From assembly GCA_002154655.1 (NCBI GenBank), contig NGUZ01000006.1, positions 30,943 to 94,942 of the forward strand: a DNA stretch of 64,000 nt. Reading direction: 5' to 3'. Shown here in pieces: positions 57,216 to 64,000 of this stretch. The notes below the pieces were generated by a model. It ran no database searches. It had not been told where the DNA came from and saw nothing but the letters and a program-made list of their open reading frames with translations. The translations under genes and the position numbers were made by a program. Source of the DNA: Corynebacterium kefirresidentii. Lineage in GTDB: Bacteria; Actinomycetota; Actinomycetes; Mycobacteriales; Mycobacteriaceae. The stretch's first letter is position 1, and each line of letters begins with the position of its first letter.

Positions 57216-58691
57216 CTAGGCCTGGGAGCTGCGCTGATCCGCTACGGCGAATCCTAGGGAAGCGAGGCACATGGCGAGGATGACGCCGAAGCCGGCGACG
57301 ATGGAAAGTGGCCAGTCCGCGTTCGTGCCGTGCAGGGTGGCAAAGACTATGGCCGTGATGACGGCAAGACCGATGGCCGTGCCGATGCGCTGGCCGGTCT
57401 GGAGGACAGCGCCCGACGATCCAGCGTAGGCCTGAGGGACATGTGCCAAGGTGAGCGTCTGGTTAGGGGAGATGACCGAGCCTTGCCCGCCGCCCACCAA
57501 GGAGAGCGACAGGACCATCCACCATTCGCTGGTGCCCCATTGCTCGGTGGCCCAGATGAGCGCAATGGTGGCAACGAGCCCGGAGATGGTCACCATCATG
57601 CCGATAACCACGACCTTGCGGCCGTGGACGGACACTGACCGGCCGGCCAGTGTGGCAGAAATAGAGCTCAACAAAGCGGCCGGAATGCCTACGGATCCGG
57701 CAGCGAGGGCGGAGTGCCCGAGACCGCTTTGGAAGTAGAGCGCGACGAGCACCCAAATGCTGGTAATGCCCATGAACCATAAGGAGGCGATGATGGTGCC
57801 ATTGCGAAAGCTCGCAGTAGCAAAGATATTAAGATCCACCATTGGTGGATGGCCGGTGGCCTTGTGTCGTCGCTCCCACAGCACCCATGCCACCAGCAAA
57901 AACGCGCCTAGGAGCAGCAGCCACCACACGCTAGGTGTCCCAGAAGACTCCATGAAGGGGAAGAGGATGGCCCACACGGCGGCGCCAAGGATCACAGCAC
58001 CAATGGGATCAAGGGTGGCTAGGGTCTTGAAAATTCCCAGTTTATTGCCCATTTCATCGCGCACACGAGAAAACAGCGGCCGCGGAAACCACAGCAATCC
58101 CAAAATGATGGCAAAAAGGCCGACGGGGAAATTGACCAGCATGGTCAACCGCCAGCCGAGGTCTGCGCCACCCAGGCGTATGAGCAGGCCACCAAGTACC
58201 GGTCCAATGGCTACGGCGAGGCCCACCGTGGAGCCAAAATAACCGAAGGCGCGGGCCCGCTCGGCGCCGCGGAAGTATTGCTGGATCATGCCCACGCCCT
58301 GGGGATTAAGCAGGCCGGCACCTATGCCTTGGATAAAGCGGGCGGCATTGAGTGCCTCAGCATTTGGGGCAAAACCGGCGACCGCGGCGCTAATGGAATA
58401 GATAGCGATGCCCGCCAGAAAGATGCCGCCGCGGCCGAGGAGATCTCCGGCGCGGCCGGCCGCAACGAGGATGACGCCGAAAGTGAGCGCATAGCCGGAG
58501 AGCACCCACTGTACATCCGAATTAGAGGCCCCTAAACCCGATTGAATAGAGGGCAGGGCCACATTAACAATGGATACGCTCAGCAGCGACATAAAAAGCG
58601 CCGTGAGCAAAACAATAAGTACCCGCCAGCGAGCGGGATCTTGGCCGGCGGGGTACTCGGTCTGGTTAGCTGCGGAAGTAGTCACTTCCAC
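57216..58691 (-). CDS. MFS multidrug transporter, DHA2 (14-TM) family
   Basis: The 491-residue EmrB/QacA-type drug:H+ antiporter begins with a polar N-terminus and then helix 1 (VLIVLLTALFMSLLSVSIVNVALPSIQ), with motif D1-like LSVSIVNVALP and loop 2-3 GRAGDLLGRGGIFL. The 14-helix count fits DHA2 exporters. The start is GTG 58691 preceded by a -10-like TATAAG; drug range is unknown. It lies between gyrB and gyrA. Confidence 0.88.
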   Translation of the reverse strand: MEVTTSAANQTEYPAGQDPARWRVLIVLLTALFMSLLSVSIVNVALPSIQSGLGASNSDVQWVLSGYALTFGVILVAAGRAGDLLGRGGIFLAGIAIYSISAAVAGFAPNAEALNAARFIQGIGAGLLNPQGVGMIQQYFRGAERARAFGYFGSTVGLAVAIGPVLGGLLIRLGGADLGWRLTMLVNFPVGLFAIILGLLWFPRPLFSRVRDEMGNKLGIFKTLATLDPIGAVILGAAVWAILFPFMESSGTPSVWWLLLLGAFLLVAWVLWERRHKATGHPPMVDLNIFATASFRNGTIIASLWFMGITSIWVLVALYFQSGLGHSALAAGSVGIPAALLSSISATLAGRSVSVHGRKVVVIGMMVTISGLVATIALIWATEQWGTSEWWMVLSLSLVGGGQGSVISPNQTLTLAHVPQAYAGSSGAVLQTGQRIGTAIGLAVITAIVFATLHGTNADWPLSIVAGFGVILAMCLASLGFAVADQRSSQA

Positions 58692-58733
58692 ACTTATACC
58701 TGGCGTTTAGAAGGCGATTCAACTGCCGGGAAT

Positions 58734-59171
58734 CTACATATGTTTCTGCAGCACGCGGCCGAAATCCGGAACCGCAGGGGTGAGGAATTTCGAAGCCTTA
58801 GCACGCAGGGAGTTATAAGGCTTGGATAGTGCGGGGGAGTTGACCTGCTCGGCATGCTTATCGGCTACCGCCATGATGGAATCACTGACCTCGGCGCTGC
58901 GCGGCTCTAGGAAGGAACCGAAATCCTGCTCAGAGCTGCTTTCAAAGTCTTGCCAGTTTGGGTCCATCGCGTCGAGGACATCCGGTAGCACGCGGCCTAG
59001 CGCCTTGGTGATGATGGCGGAGTCGACCTTCTTCGCGGCGGCAACGGCGCCTTTCAGCGCCATACCGGTAATGCCCGATTGCTTGGCGACGACCCCCTCA
59101 ACCAGCTCGCCACAATCGCTTATCACCGCAGTGCGCTGCGGACCTGACATAAGTTCAGAAAGATGTGCCAT
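58734..59171 (-). CDS. DUF6918-like small helical protein
   Basis: The 145-residue soluble protein resembles the actinobacterial DUF6918 group (opening MAHLSELMSGPQRTAVISDCGELVEGVV, KSGITGMALKGAVAAAKKV, then LGRVLPDVLDAMDPNWQDFES). Its function is unknown. The gene starts ATG 59171 and lies between the MFS gene and a small exported protein, all on the minus strand. Confidence 0.72.
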   Translation of the reverse strand: MAHLSELMSGPQRTAVISDCGELVEGVVAKQSGITGMALKGAVAAAKKVDSAIITKALGRVLPDVLDAMDPNWQDFESSSEQDFGSFLEPRSAEVSDSIMAVADKHAEQVNSPALSKPYNSLRAKASKFLTPAVPDFGRVLQKHM

Positions 59172-59191
59172 GCTGCACCACCTTACGCGAA

Positions 59192-59548
59192 TTAAGCCGG
59201 CTGCCCCGGCAGGCCAGGGAGGTTGGCCTGAATGGCAGCAATCTGATCGGCGATCTGGCCCAAGCCGGCATCGCGCGCCGCCTTCTCCAAATCGACGTTG
59301 GGGGAGTAGAGGGCTACAGCGCTGGCCAGCGCGGTGACGCCCGCGGCCGCGGCGGTGATGATCAACGTGAGATCCAGCTGGGAAGAACCGGTAGAGGAAC
59401 CCCCGGCTTGCCCCTGCTCAAAATTCGGATTTACCTTGTCTTTCCAGGAATCCGCCTCAGCTGCAGTAGCGGTAGGAGCAGTGATGGCGGTGGCGGTCAG
59501 GGCCGCGGCGGTAAAGCTCGATACGGCTATCTTCTTGACGTGGGACAT
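59192..59548 (-). CDS. Small exported protein with one membrane anchor (118 residues)
   Basis: A clear signal peptide (MSHVKKIAVSSFTAAALTAT, cleavage near TATA-AEAD) is followed by a Gly/Ser-rich linker (QGQAGGSSTGSSQ) and a hydrophobic segment (LTLIITAAAAGVTALASAVALY), with a short C-terminal amphipathic part. I do not recognise the family. A surface or membrane anchored role is likely. No partner is evident except the adjacent DUF6918-like gene. Confidence 0.72.
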   Translation of the reverse strand: MSHVKKIAVSSFTAAALTATAITAPTATAAEADSWKDKVNPNFEQGQAGGSSTGSSQLDLTLIITAAAAGVTALASAVALYSPNVDLEKAARDAGLGQIADQIAAIQANLPGLPGQPA

Positions 59549-59585
59549 GGTGCTAGTTCCTTCCTTGGGTCACTCTTCCCAAAAC

Positions 59586-59846
59586 TTAGGCAACTTCTTT
59601 AACACTAAGGTAGACGCGCGCGCTGAACTTTGCGAACTCTGCGTTATACCCGCTTAGCGCCGGAACGCGGGCCAAAACCTCCGCCATAGCGCGGGCGGCA
59701 TCGCGGTGGCTATCGTGGATGGCTATTCCTTCCAGCTTGGCAGTGCTGGCCGCCGCAGCGGCCGCAAGAGCAGCAAAATTGGTGATGCGGACGTTAAAGC
59801 GCGCGCAAAACTCGTGTGCTAAGAGGTAGAGCTGTTCGGTACTCAT
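59586..59846 (-). CDS. Small Fic-type toxin-like protein of a toxin-antitoxin pair
   Basis: The 86-residue protein resembles the small Fic-family toxin components of actinobacterial TA systems (YLLAHEFCARF, then a helical alanine-rich core, HDSHRDAARAMAEVLARVPALSGYNAEFAKFSARVYLSV). The Fic/Doc catalytic motif HxFx(D/E)GNxxR is not seen; the matching stretch reads VPALSGYN. ATG 59846 has AGGTGA upstream; a GTG at 59852 is possible. It starts at the stop of the antitoxin-like gene, as in a TA operon. Confidence 0.7.
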   Translation of the reverse strand: MSTEQLYLLAHEFCARFNVRITNFAALAAAAAASTAKLEGIAIHDSHRDAARAMAEVLARVPALSGYNAEFAKFSARVYLSVKEVA

Positions 59847-59852
59847 GATCAC

Positions 59853-60074
59853 CTAGGACTGCGTGGGCCGGGCGCGGCGGATTTCCGCCTCCAGCTCAGC
59901 GCGGCCGGGGAGGAGGGCGCGGGCGGTGGATTGCACGTGGGCGTCGGCAAGCGTGCGGGCAGCCGCCGCAACGATGGCGCGCACTACCGCTTCATGTTTG
60001 GAGGTACCCTGCGCCGAGGCCAGCAGGGTGAGCGCGTGGTCTTGTTCGGCCGTAAGCCGCAATGTCATTGCCAT
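59853..60074 (-). CDS. Ribbon-helix-helix antitoxin-like protein
   Basis: The 73-residue protein has an N-terminal ribbon and helix (MAMTLRLTAEQDHALTLLASAQGTSKHEAVVRAIVAAA) typical of RHH/CopG antitoxins, which bind DNA as dimers and repress their operon, and a C-terminal extension (AELEAEIRRARPTQS) that would bind the toxin. It is directly followed by the Fic-like gene. Two direct repeats GTGATACCA 7-26 bp upstream of the start (on the opposite strand) may be its operator. Confidence 0.75.
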   Translation of the reverse strand: MAMTLRLTAEQDHALTLLASAQGTSKHEAVVRAIVAAAARTLADAHVQSTARALLPGRAELEAEIRRARPTQS

Positions 60075-60080
60075 GCCTTA

Positions 60081-60100
60081 GTGATACCACGGTGATACCA
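60081..60100. promoter_or_regulatory. Putative antitoxin operator: two direct repeats GTGATACCA
   Basis: GTGATACCA occurs at 60081-60089 and 60092-60100, spaced 11 bp (one helical turn), 7 bp upstream of the antitoxin start. This fits tandem binding of RHH dimers. Confidence 0.5.
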
Positions 60101-60152
60101 TGCGTGCGGCAATTCGGGCCCTGAAAGGCGCTAAAGGGTAGAATCTGGCGTT

Positions 60153-62705
60153 ATGAGTGACAATAACGACGATCTTTTTGATCGCATATTTCCCATTGAC
60201 ATTAATGAGGAGATGGAGTCGAGCTACATCGACTACGCCATGTCCGTCATCGTCGGCCGTGCCCTGCCGGAGGTGCGCGATGGACTAAAGCCGGTGCACC
60301 GCCGCATCCTCTACGCGATGTTCGATTCCGGCTACCGGCCGGAGCGCGGCTACGTAAAGTCCGCCCGCCCGGTCTCGGACACCATGGGTCAGTTCCACCC
60401 GCACGGTGACTCCGCCATTTATGACACCTTGGTGCGCTTGGCCCAGTCGTGGAATATGCGCTACCCACTGGTGGATGGCCAGGGTAACTTCGGCTCCCGC
60501 GGTAACGATGGCCCAGCAGCAATGCGTTATACGGAGTGTAAGCTCACCCCGTTGGCGATGGAGATGGTGCGCGATATCCGCGAAAACACCGTTGATTTCT
60601 CGCCCAACTACGATGGCAAAACCAGCGAGCCGGACGTACTGCCGTCCCGCGTTCCAAACCTGCTGATGAACGGTTCGGGCGGCATTGCCGTGGGTATGGC
60701 TACCAATATCCCGCCGCATAACCTCAACGAGCTGGCTGAGGCCATCTACTGGCTACTAGATAATCCAGACGCCGATGAAGAGACTGCGCTGGAAGCCTGC
60801 ATGGAACGCGTCAAGGGCCCGGATTTCCCCACCGCGGGCCTCATCGTGGGCGATCAGGGCATCAAGGATGCCTACACCACCGGCCGCGGATCCATCCGTA
60901 TGCGCGGCGTGACCTCCATCGAGGAATCTGGATCCCGCCAGACCATCGTCATTACCGAGCTGCCGTTCCAGGTCAACCCGGATAACCTCATCTCCAATAT
61001 CGCGGAGTCCGTGGCTAGCGGCAAGATCGCGGGTATTTCCAAGATTGAGGATGAATCCTCCGACCGCGTTGGCATGCGCATCGTCGTCACCCTCAAGCGC
61101 GACGCCGTGGCCCGCGTAGTGCTCAATAACCTCTACAAGCACTCCCAGCTGCAGACGTCCTTCGGTGCCAACATGCTCTCCATCGTCGATGGCGTGCCGC
61201 GCACCCTCCGCCTGGATCAGATGCTGCGCTACTACGTGGAGCACCAGATCGAGGTCATCGTTCGCCGCACCCAGTACCGCCTGAATGAGGCCGAGAAGCG
61301 CGCCCACATCTTGCGCGGTTTGGTCAAGGCCCTGGACATGCTCGATGAGGTCATTGCCCTTATTCGCCGTTCGCCCACCGTGGACGAAGCGCGCGAGGGC
61401 TTGAAGGAGCTTCTCGACGTCGACGATATCCAGGCCGATGCCATCCTGGCCATGCAGCTGCGCAAGCTGGCTGCCCTGGAGCGCCAAAAGATTATCGATG
61501 AATTGGCGGAAATTGAGCGCGAAATCGCCGACCTGAAGGATATCCTCGCCCGCGAGGAGCGCCAGCGCCAGATTGTCCACGATGAGCTGGCAGAGATCGT
61601 CGATAAGTATGGCGATGAACGCCGCACCGAAATCATTCCGGCAACCGGCGATGTGACCGATGAGGACCTTATCGCCCGCGAAAACGTTGTAGTCACCATT
61701 ACCTCTACCGGCTACGCTAAGCGCACCAAGGTGGATTCCTATAAGGCGCAAAAGCGCGGCGGCAAGGGCGTGCGCGGCGCTGAGCTCAAGCAGGACGATA
61801 TTGTGAAGAACTTCTTCGTCTGCTCCACGCATGACTGGATCTTGTTCTTTACCAACTTCGGCCGCGTCTACCGCCTCAAGGCTTATGAGTTGCCAGAGGC
61901 CGGTCGCGCCGCTCGTGGCCAGCACGTGGCAAACCTGCTGGAATTCCAGCCGGAAGAAAAGATTGCCCAGGTCATCCAGATCCAGTCCTATGAGGATGCT
62001 CCTTACCTGGTTCTCGCCACCCAGCAGGGCCGCGTGAAGAAGTCCCGTTTGACCGATTATGAGTCCGCGCGTTCCGCTGGCCTTATCGCCATCAACCTCA
62101 ATGAGGGCGATGCGCTCATTGGCGCACAGCTCGTCTCCGAGGGCGATGACATCCTGCTCACCTCCGAGCAGGGACAGGCCATCCGCTTTACTGCGGACGA
62201 CGACCAGCTGCGCCCCATGGGCCGCGCTACCGCTGGTGTGAAGGGCATGCGCTTCCGCGGCGATGACCAGCTGCTGTCCATGTCCGTGGTCCACGATGGC
62301 GAGTTCCTCTTGGTTGCCACCTCCGGCGGCTACGGCAAGCGCACCGCTATCGAGGAATACACCACGCAGGGCCGCGGTGGCCTGGGTGTCATGACCTTCA
62401 AGTACACCCCGAAGCGCGGCAAGCTCATCGGCGCCATCTCCGTCGATGAGGATGACGAGATCTTCGCCATCACCTCCGCCGGCGGCGTCATCCGCACCGA
62501 GGTGGACCAGATTCGTCCGTCCTCCCGTGCGACGATGGGCGTGCGCTTGGTGAACCTGGCCGACGATGTCGAACTGCTTGCCATCGACCGCAACGTCGAA
62601 GAAGATGGTGAGGAAGACGCTCAGGCCGTAGCTAAGGGCGAAAAGACCGTGGATGAGGTCCAGCAGGAGCACAAGGCTGGCGATGCTTCCAAGGATGAGG
62701 AGTAA
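60153..62705 (+). CDS. gyrA: DNA gyrase subunit A
   Basis: The 850-residue subunit has the breakage-reunion domain with the quinolone region ([25 protein letters not shown]) and catalytic Tyr in [10 protein letters not shown], the long coiled coil (about 380-470) and the six-blade C-terminal domain including the GyrA box QKRGGKGV. It ends with a short acidic tail ([16 protein letters not shown]). A -10-like TAGAAT lies 8 bp before the ATG, so a leaderless mRNA is likely. It is separated from gyrB by the accessory block. Confidence 0.98.
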   Translation: MSDNNDDLFDRIFPIDINEEMESSYIDYAMSVIVGRALPEVRDGLKPVHRRILYAMFDSGYRPERGYVKSARPVSDTMGQFHPHGDSAIYDTLVRLAQSWNMRYPLVDGQGNFGSRGNDGPAAMRYTECKLTPLAMEMVRDIRENTVDFSPNYDGKTSEPDVLPSRVPNLLMNGSGGIAVGMATNIPPHNLNELAEAIYWLLDNPDADEETALEACMERVKGPDFPTAGLIVGDQGIKDAYTTGRGSIRMRGVTSIEESGSRQTIVITELPFQVNPDNLISNIAESVASGKIAGISKIEDESSDRVGMRIVVTLKRDAVARVVLNNLYKHSQLQTSFGANMLSIVDGVPRTLRLDQMLRYYVEHQIEVIVRRTQYRLNEAEKRAHILRGLVKALDMLDEVIALIRRSPTVDEAREGLKELLDVDDIQADAILAMQLRKLAALERQKIIDELAEIEREIADLKDILAREERQRQIVHDELAEIVDKYGDERRTEIIPATGDVTDEDLIARENVVVTITSTGYAKRTKVDSYKAQKRGGKGVRGAELKQDDIVKNFFVCSTHDWILFFTNFGRVYRLKAYELPEAGRAARGQHVANLLEFQPEEKIAQVIQIQSYEDAPYLVLATQQGRVKKSRLTDYESARSAGLIAINLNEGDALIGAQLVSEGDDILLTSEQGQAIRFTADDDQLRPMGRATAGVKGMRFRGDDQLLSMSVVHDGEFLLVATSGGYGKRTAIEEYTTQGRGGLGVMTFKYTPKRGKLIGAISVDEDDEIFAITSAGGVIRTEVDQIRPSSRATMGVRLVNLADDVELLAIDRNVEEDGEEDAQAVAKGEKTVDEVQQEHKAGDASKDEE

Positions 62706-62708
62706 TTA

Positions 62709-63047
62709 ATGGCACGACGAGACATAACGATTACGCGAATCTCGCCTATTTCGGCGTTCCGCGTCGGTCTGGCCCTGTCACTCGTCGGACTGATCGCCTG
62801 GATGCTGGCCGTATGCCTGCTTTATATTGGCCTGAACCAGGTGGGGATTTGGGAATCGCTCAATAGCCTCGTCGGCGGCGTCGGCGGCGGATTCGAGGTC
62901 ACCTTCGGTGTCGTCATCTCCGCCTCCGCGCTCATCGGCGTTATTTTCGCCGTTCTCCTTACATTGCTGGCGCCCCTGATGGCGGTTATTTATAACGCCA
63001 TCGTGGACGTCTTTGGCGGCCTGCGAGTCGACCTAGACAACCGCTAG
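62709..63047 (+). CDS. DUF3566-family membrane protein
   Basis: The 112-residue protein has two membrane helices (about 17-43 and 65-95) and the DUF3566 pattern (ITRISPISAFRVGLALSLVGLIAWMLAVCLLYIGL; AVIYNAIVDVFGGLRV). It corresponds to M. tuberculosis Rv0007, which lies after gyrA; the function is unknown, but the constant position suggests a gyrase or cell-division-linked role. It follows gyrA by 3 bp and ends before a terminator and two tRNA genes. Confidence 0.93.
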   Translation: MARRDITITRISPISAFRVGLALSLVGLIAWMLAVCLLYIGLNQVGIWESLNSLVGGVGGGFEVTFGVVISASALIGVIFAVLLTLLAPLMAVIYNAIVDVFGGLRVDLDNR

Positions 63048-63069
63048 CGCCTCTCTTGCGTTTGAAGAT

Positions 63070-63097
63070 GCCGGTACCTTCGGGTGCCGGCTTTTTC
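63070..63097 (+). terminator. Terminator after DUF3566 gene
   Basis: A 9-bp stem (GCCGGTACC / GGTGCCGGC, one G-U) with loop TTCG is followed by TTTTT, 22 bp after the stop. Confidence 0.9.
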
Positions 63098-63208
63098 TTC
63101 TATCAGCACGAATCTTCCCCTTTTGTTTAGTGGTTTGAAATGCTTCTTGAGCAGGCGATTTGTATAAATCCGGGGATAGTATGTAGAGTTAATTCTCGTT
63201 CCGCACAA

Positions 63209-63285
63209 GGGCCTATAGCTCAGTCGGTTAGAGCGCATCGCTGATAACGATGAGGTCGCTGGTTCGATTCCAGCTAGGCCCACCA
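63209..63285 (+). tRNA. ileT: tRNA-Ile (GAT)
   Basis: 77 nt with the CCA encoded. Acceptor stem GGGCCTA / TAGGCCC, D-arm GCTC...GAGC, anticodon stem CATCG / CGATG with loop CTGATAA (anticodon GAT), T-arm GCTGG / CCAGC with loop TTCGATT. Its position before tRNA-Ala after gyrA is the standard actinobacterial order. Confidence 0.97.
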
Positions 63286-63294
63286 CGGAACAAT

Positions 63295-63367
63295 GGGGCA
63301 TTAGCTCAATTGGTAGAGCATCTGCTTTGCAAGCAGAAGGTCAGGAGTTCGATTCTCCTATGCTCCA
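63295..63367 (+). tRNA. alaT: tRNA-Ala (TGC)
   Basis: 73 nt without encoded CCA. Acceptor GGGGCAT / ATGCTCC (one G-U), D-arm GCTC...GAGC, anticodon stem TCTGC / GCAGA with loop TTTGCAA (anticodon TGC), T-arm AGGAG / CTCCT with loop TTCGATT. It lies 9 bp after tRNA-Ile and would be cut from the same transcript. Confidence 0.97.
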
Positions 63368-63376
63368 CAGCATGAA

Positions 63377-63413
63377 GTCCGGCCTCCTCTTCGGAGGGGC
63401 CGGACATTTTTTA
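63377..63413 (+). terminator. Terminator after the tRNA pair
   Basis: Stem GTCCGGCC / GGCCGGAC with an internal TCC/GGA pairing and loop, followed by ATTTTTTATT. Confidence 0.9.
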
Positions 63414-63723
63414 TTTCCGCGGTCGTTCCCAAGCGCTCTGAGAAGTGACACAATGACGAGCACTCTACTCGGATCACCATTTTCGTCCATATAGACCAGC
63501 AAAACCGTCGACGAAAACCGAGTTTTGGATGGACGATATCGTTGAAGACAACGGCTAAGCCAGTCTCGAAAAGGGGGGTGTTCCTATATAGGTTGTCAAC
63601 TCCGTGGGTGGGCTTGTTGGGGGTGTGAAGGGTTTCTGCTTCGTCTCGTAGATGTTGTTTTGGGTACCTTGAGGAGCCGGTTGGGCTTGCTGTGCAATCG
63701 GCTTGGATGGGGGTCTGGTGGCT
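63414..63723. other. Intergenic region between tRNA terminator and IS110-type transposase
   Basis: No gene was found. It contains nested inverted repeats: CGTCCAT / ATGGACG at 63484-63490 and 63529-63535, inner AAAAC / GTTTT, and a CGTCGACG palindrome at 63506-63513. The end of the IS110-type element probably lies around 63575-63600, judged from the G-rich then TTGTCAAC sequence, but IS110 elements have no terminal repeats to prove it. Confidence 0.5.
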
Positions 63724-64000
63724 TTAGGCTGCTGCAGCCTCCTGAGCTGTAGAGATGTCTCGGTAGTGCTCGCCGTTTCGCATCATGGAGAAGAGAGCGT
63801 TGAGGCGTCGGCGTGCGAGTGCGACGACTGCGGCGTTGTGTCTTTTGCCTTCTTTGCGTTTTCGTTCATAGAATTGCTGGGAACGCTCGTGGAATCTGGT
63901 CGATGCAGAAGACGATTGCCATAGGGCGTTCTTTAATTTTTGTTGAGCGATCGTCTGCCCTATGTGTTGGGCGACTGCGACGGTTAATCGGCTGATGTTG
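63575..64000 (-). mobile_element. IS110-family insertion sequence, 3' part (partial, boundary uncertain)
   Basis: The partial transposase plus its downstream noncoding end. The boundary near 63575 is inferred from sequence context typical of the noncoding flank of such elements (TTGACAA and ATAGGAAC-like sequence on the minus strand). The element continues beyond the window, so completeness and target-site features cannot be judged. Confidence 0.6.
63724..64000 (-). CDS. IS110-family transposase, C-terminal part (partial)
   Basis: The minus-strand frame runs from the window edge to a TAA at 63724-63726. The visible 91 residues are the Transposase_20-type C-terminus (FYERKRKEGKRHNAAVVALARRRLNALFSMMRNGEHYRD), characteristic of IS110 enzymes, whose N-terminal DEDD domain lies outside the window. 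These enzymes use a bridging RNA from the element to choose donor and target. No frameshift is visible in the portion seen. Confidence 0.85.
   Translation of the reverse strand, partial: NISRLTVAVAQHIGQTIAQQKLKNALWQSSSASTRFHERSQQFYERKRKEGKRHNAAVVALARRRLNALFSMMRNGEHYRDISTAQEAAAA

Noticed and set aside
60756-62672. 638-codon minus-strand open frame opposite gyrA
   Set aside because: Antisense shadow; gyrA motifs are intact on the plus strand and the antisense product has no domain or ribosome site.

Overview
The window is about 64 kb of a chromosome from a high-GC Gram-positive bacterium, almost certainly a Corynebacterium (inference). The gene order pcnA - NUDIX - DUF6049 - murJ/pseudokinase - sigM - trxB - trxA - cwlM / GNAT-like - parB - parA - rsmG - yidC - yidD - rnpA - rpmH / dnaA - dnaN - recF - DUF721 - gyrB - gyrA - DUF3566 - tRNA-Ile - tRNA-Ala is the conserved actinobacterial origin region, as in Mycobacterium tuberculosis. 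A brnFE-type exporter, an attenuated trp operon with a trpCF fusion, and many probable leaderless starts fit Corynebacterium. The chromosomal origin lies inside the window.

Region by region. 0-15.8 kb is mixed accessory and housekeeping DNA: a LuxR-type two-component system with a flavin monooxygenase, a DUF364 protein, a VanZ-like protein, a YhdH/AcuI reductase, a MarR regulator with two matching operators, leuS, an unrecognised 857-residue protein, a MOSC protein, an MFS transporter and a GabD-like aldehyde dehydrogenase. 15.9-22.8 kb is trpL-E-G-D-CF-B-A with a Trp-codon leader peptide and attenuator. 22.8-28.2 kb holds transporters (dicarboxylate symporter, BASS family, BrnFE) and small exported or membrane proteins (SdpI-like, Rieske lipoprotein). 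28.2-44.7 kb is the cell-envelope and redox side of the origin region (algH, pcnA, NUDIX, DUF6049, murJ, yceI, pepN, sigM, trxBA, cwlM). 44.1-49 kb is the minus-strand segregation and ribosome/membrane-insertion cluster from rpmH to the GNAT-like gene. 49-57.2 kb is dnaA, oriC, dnaN, recF, dciA and gyrB. 57.2-60.1 kb is a block of minus-strand accessory genes between gyrB and gyrA, including a small Fic-type toxin-antitoxin pair. 60.1-63.4 kb is gyrA, DUF3566 and two tRNAs. The window ends in the 3' part of an IS110-family transposase.

How the parts work together. ParA and ParB (44.7-46.6 kb) act on seven perfect parS cores (GTTTCACGTGAAAC) at 14.6-25.8 kb. Five sit inside coding sequences, four of them in trp genes, and all five are read in the same frame as Val-Ser-Arg-Glu-Thr. 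The origin between dnaA and dnaN has several DnaA boxes, a run of DnaA-trio motifs beside an A/T-rich tract, and ten GATC sites in about 260 bp. The trp leader has three consecutive Trp codons and alternative hairpins in which the same 7-mer competes for one partner.

Gene functions are assigned from recognisable motifs and conserved order. No database search was possible, so family names for small or hypothetical proteins are tentative.
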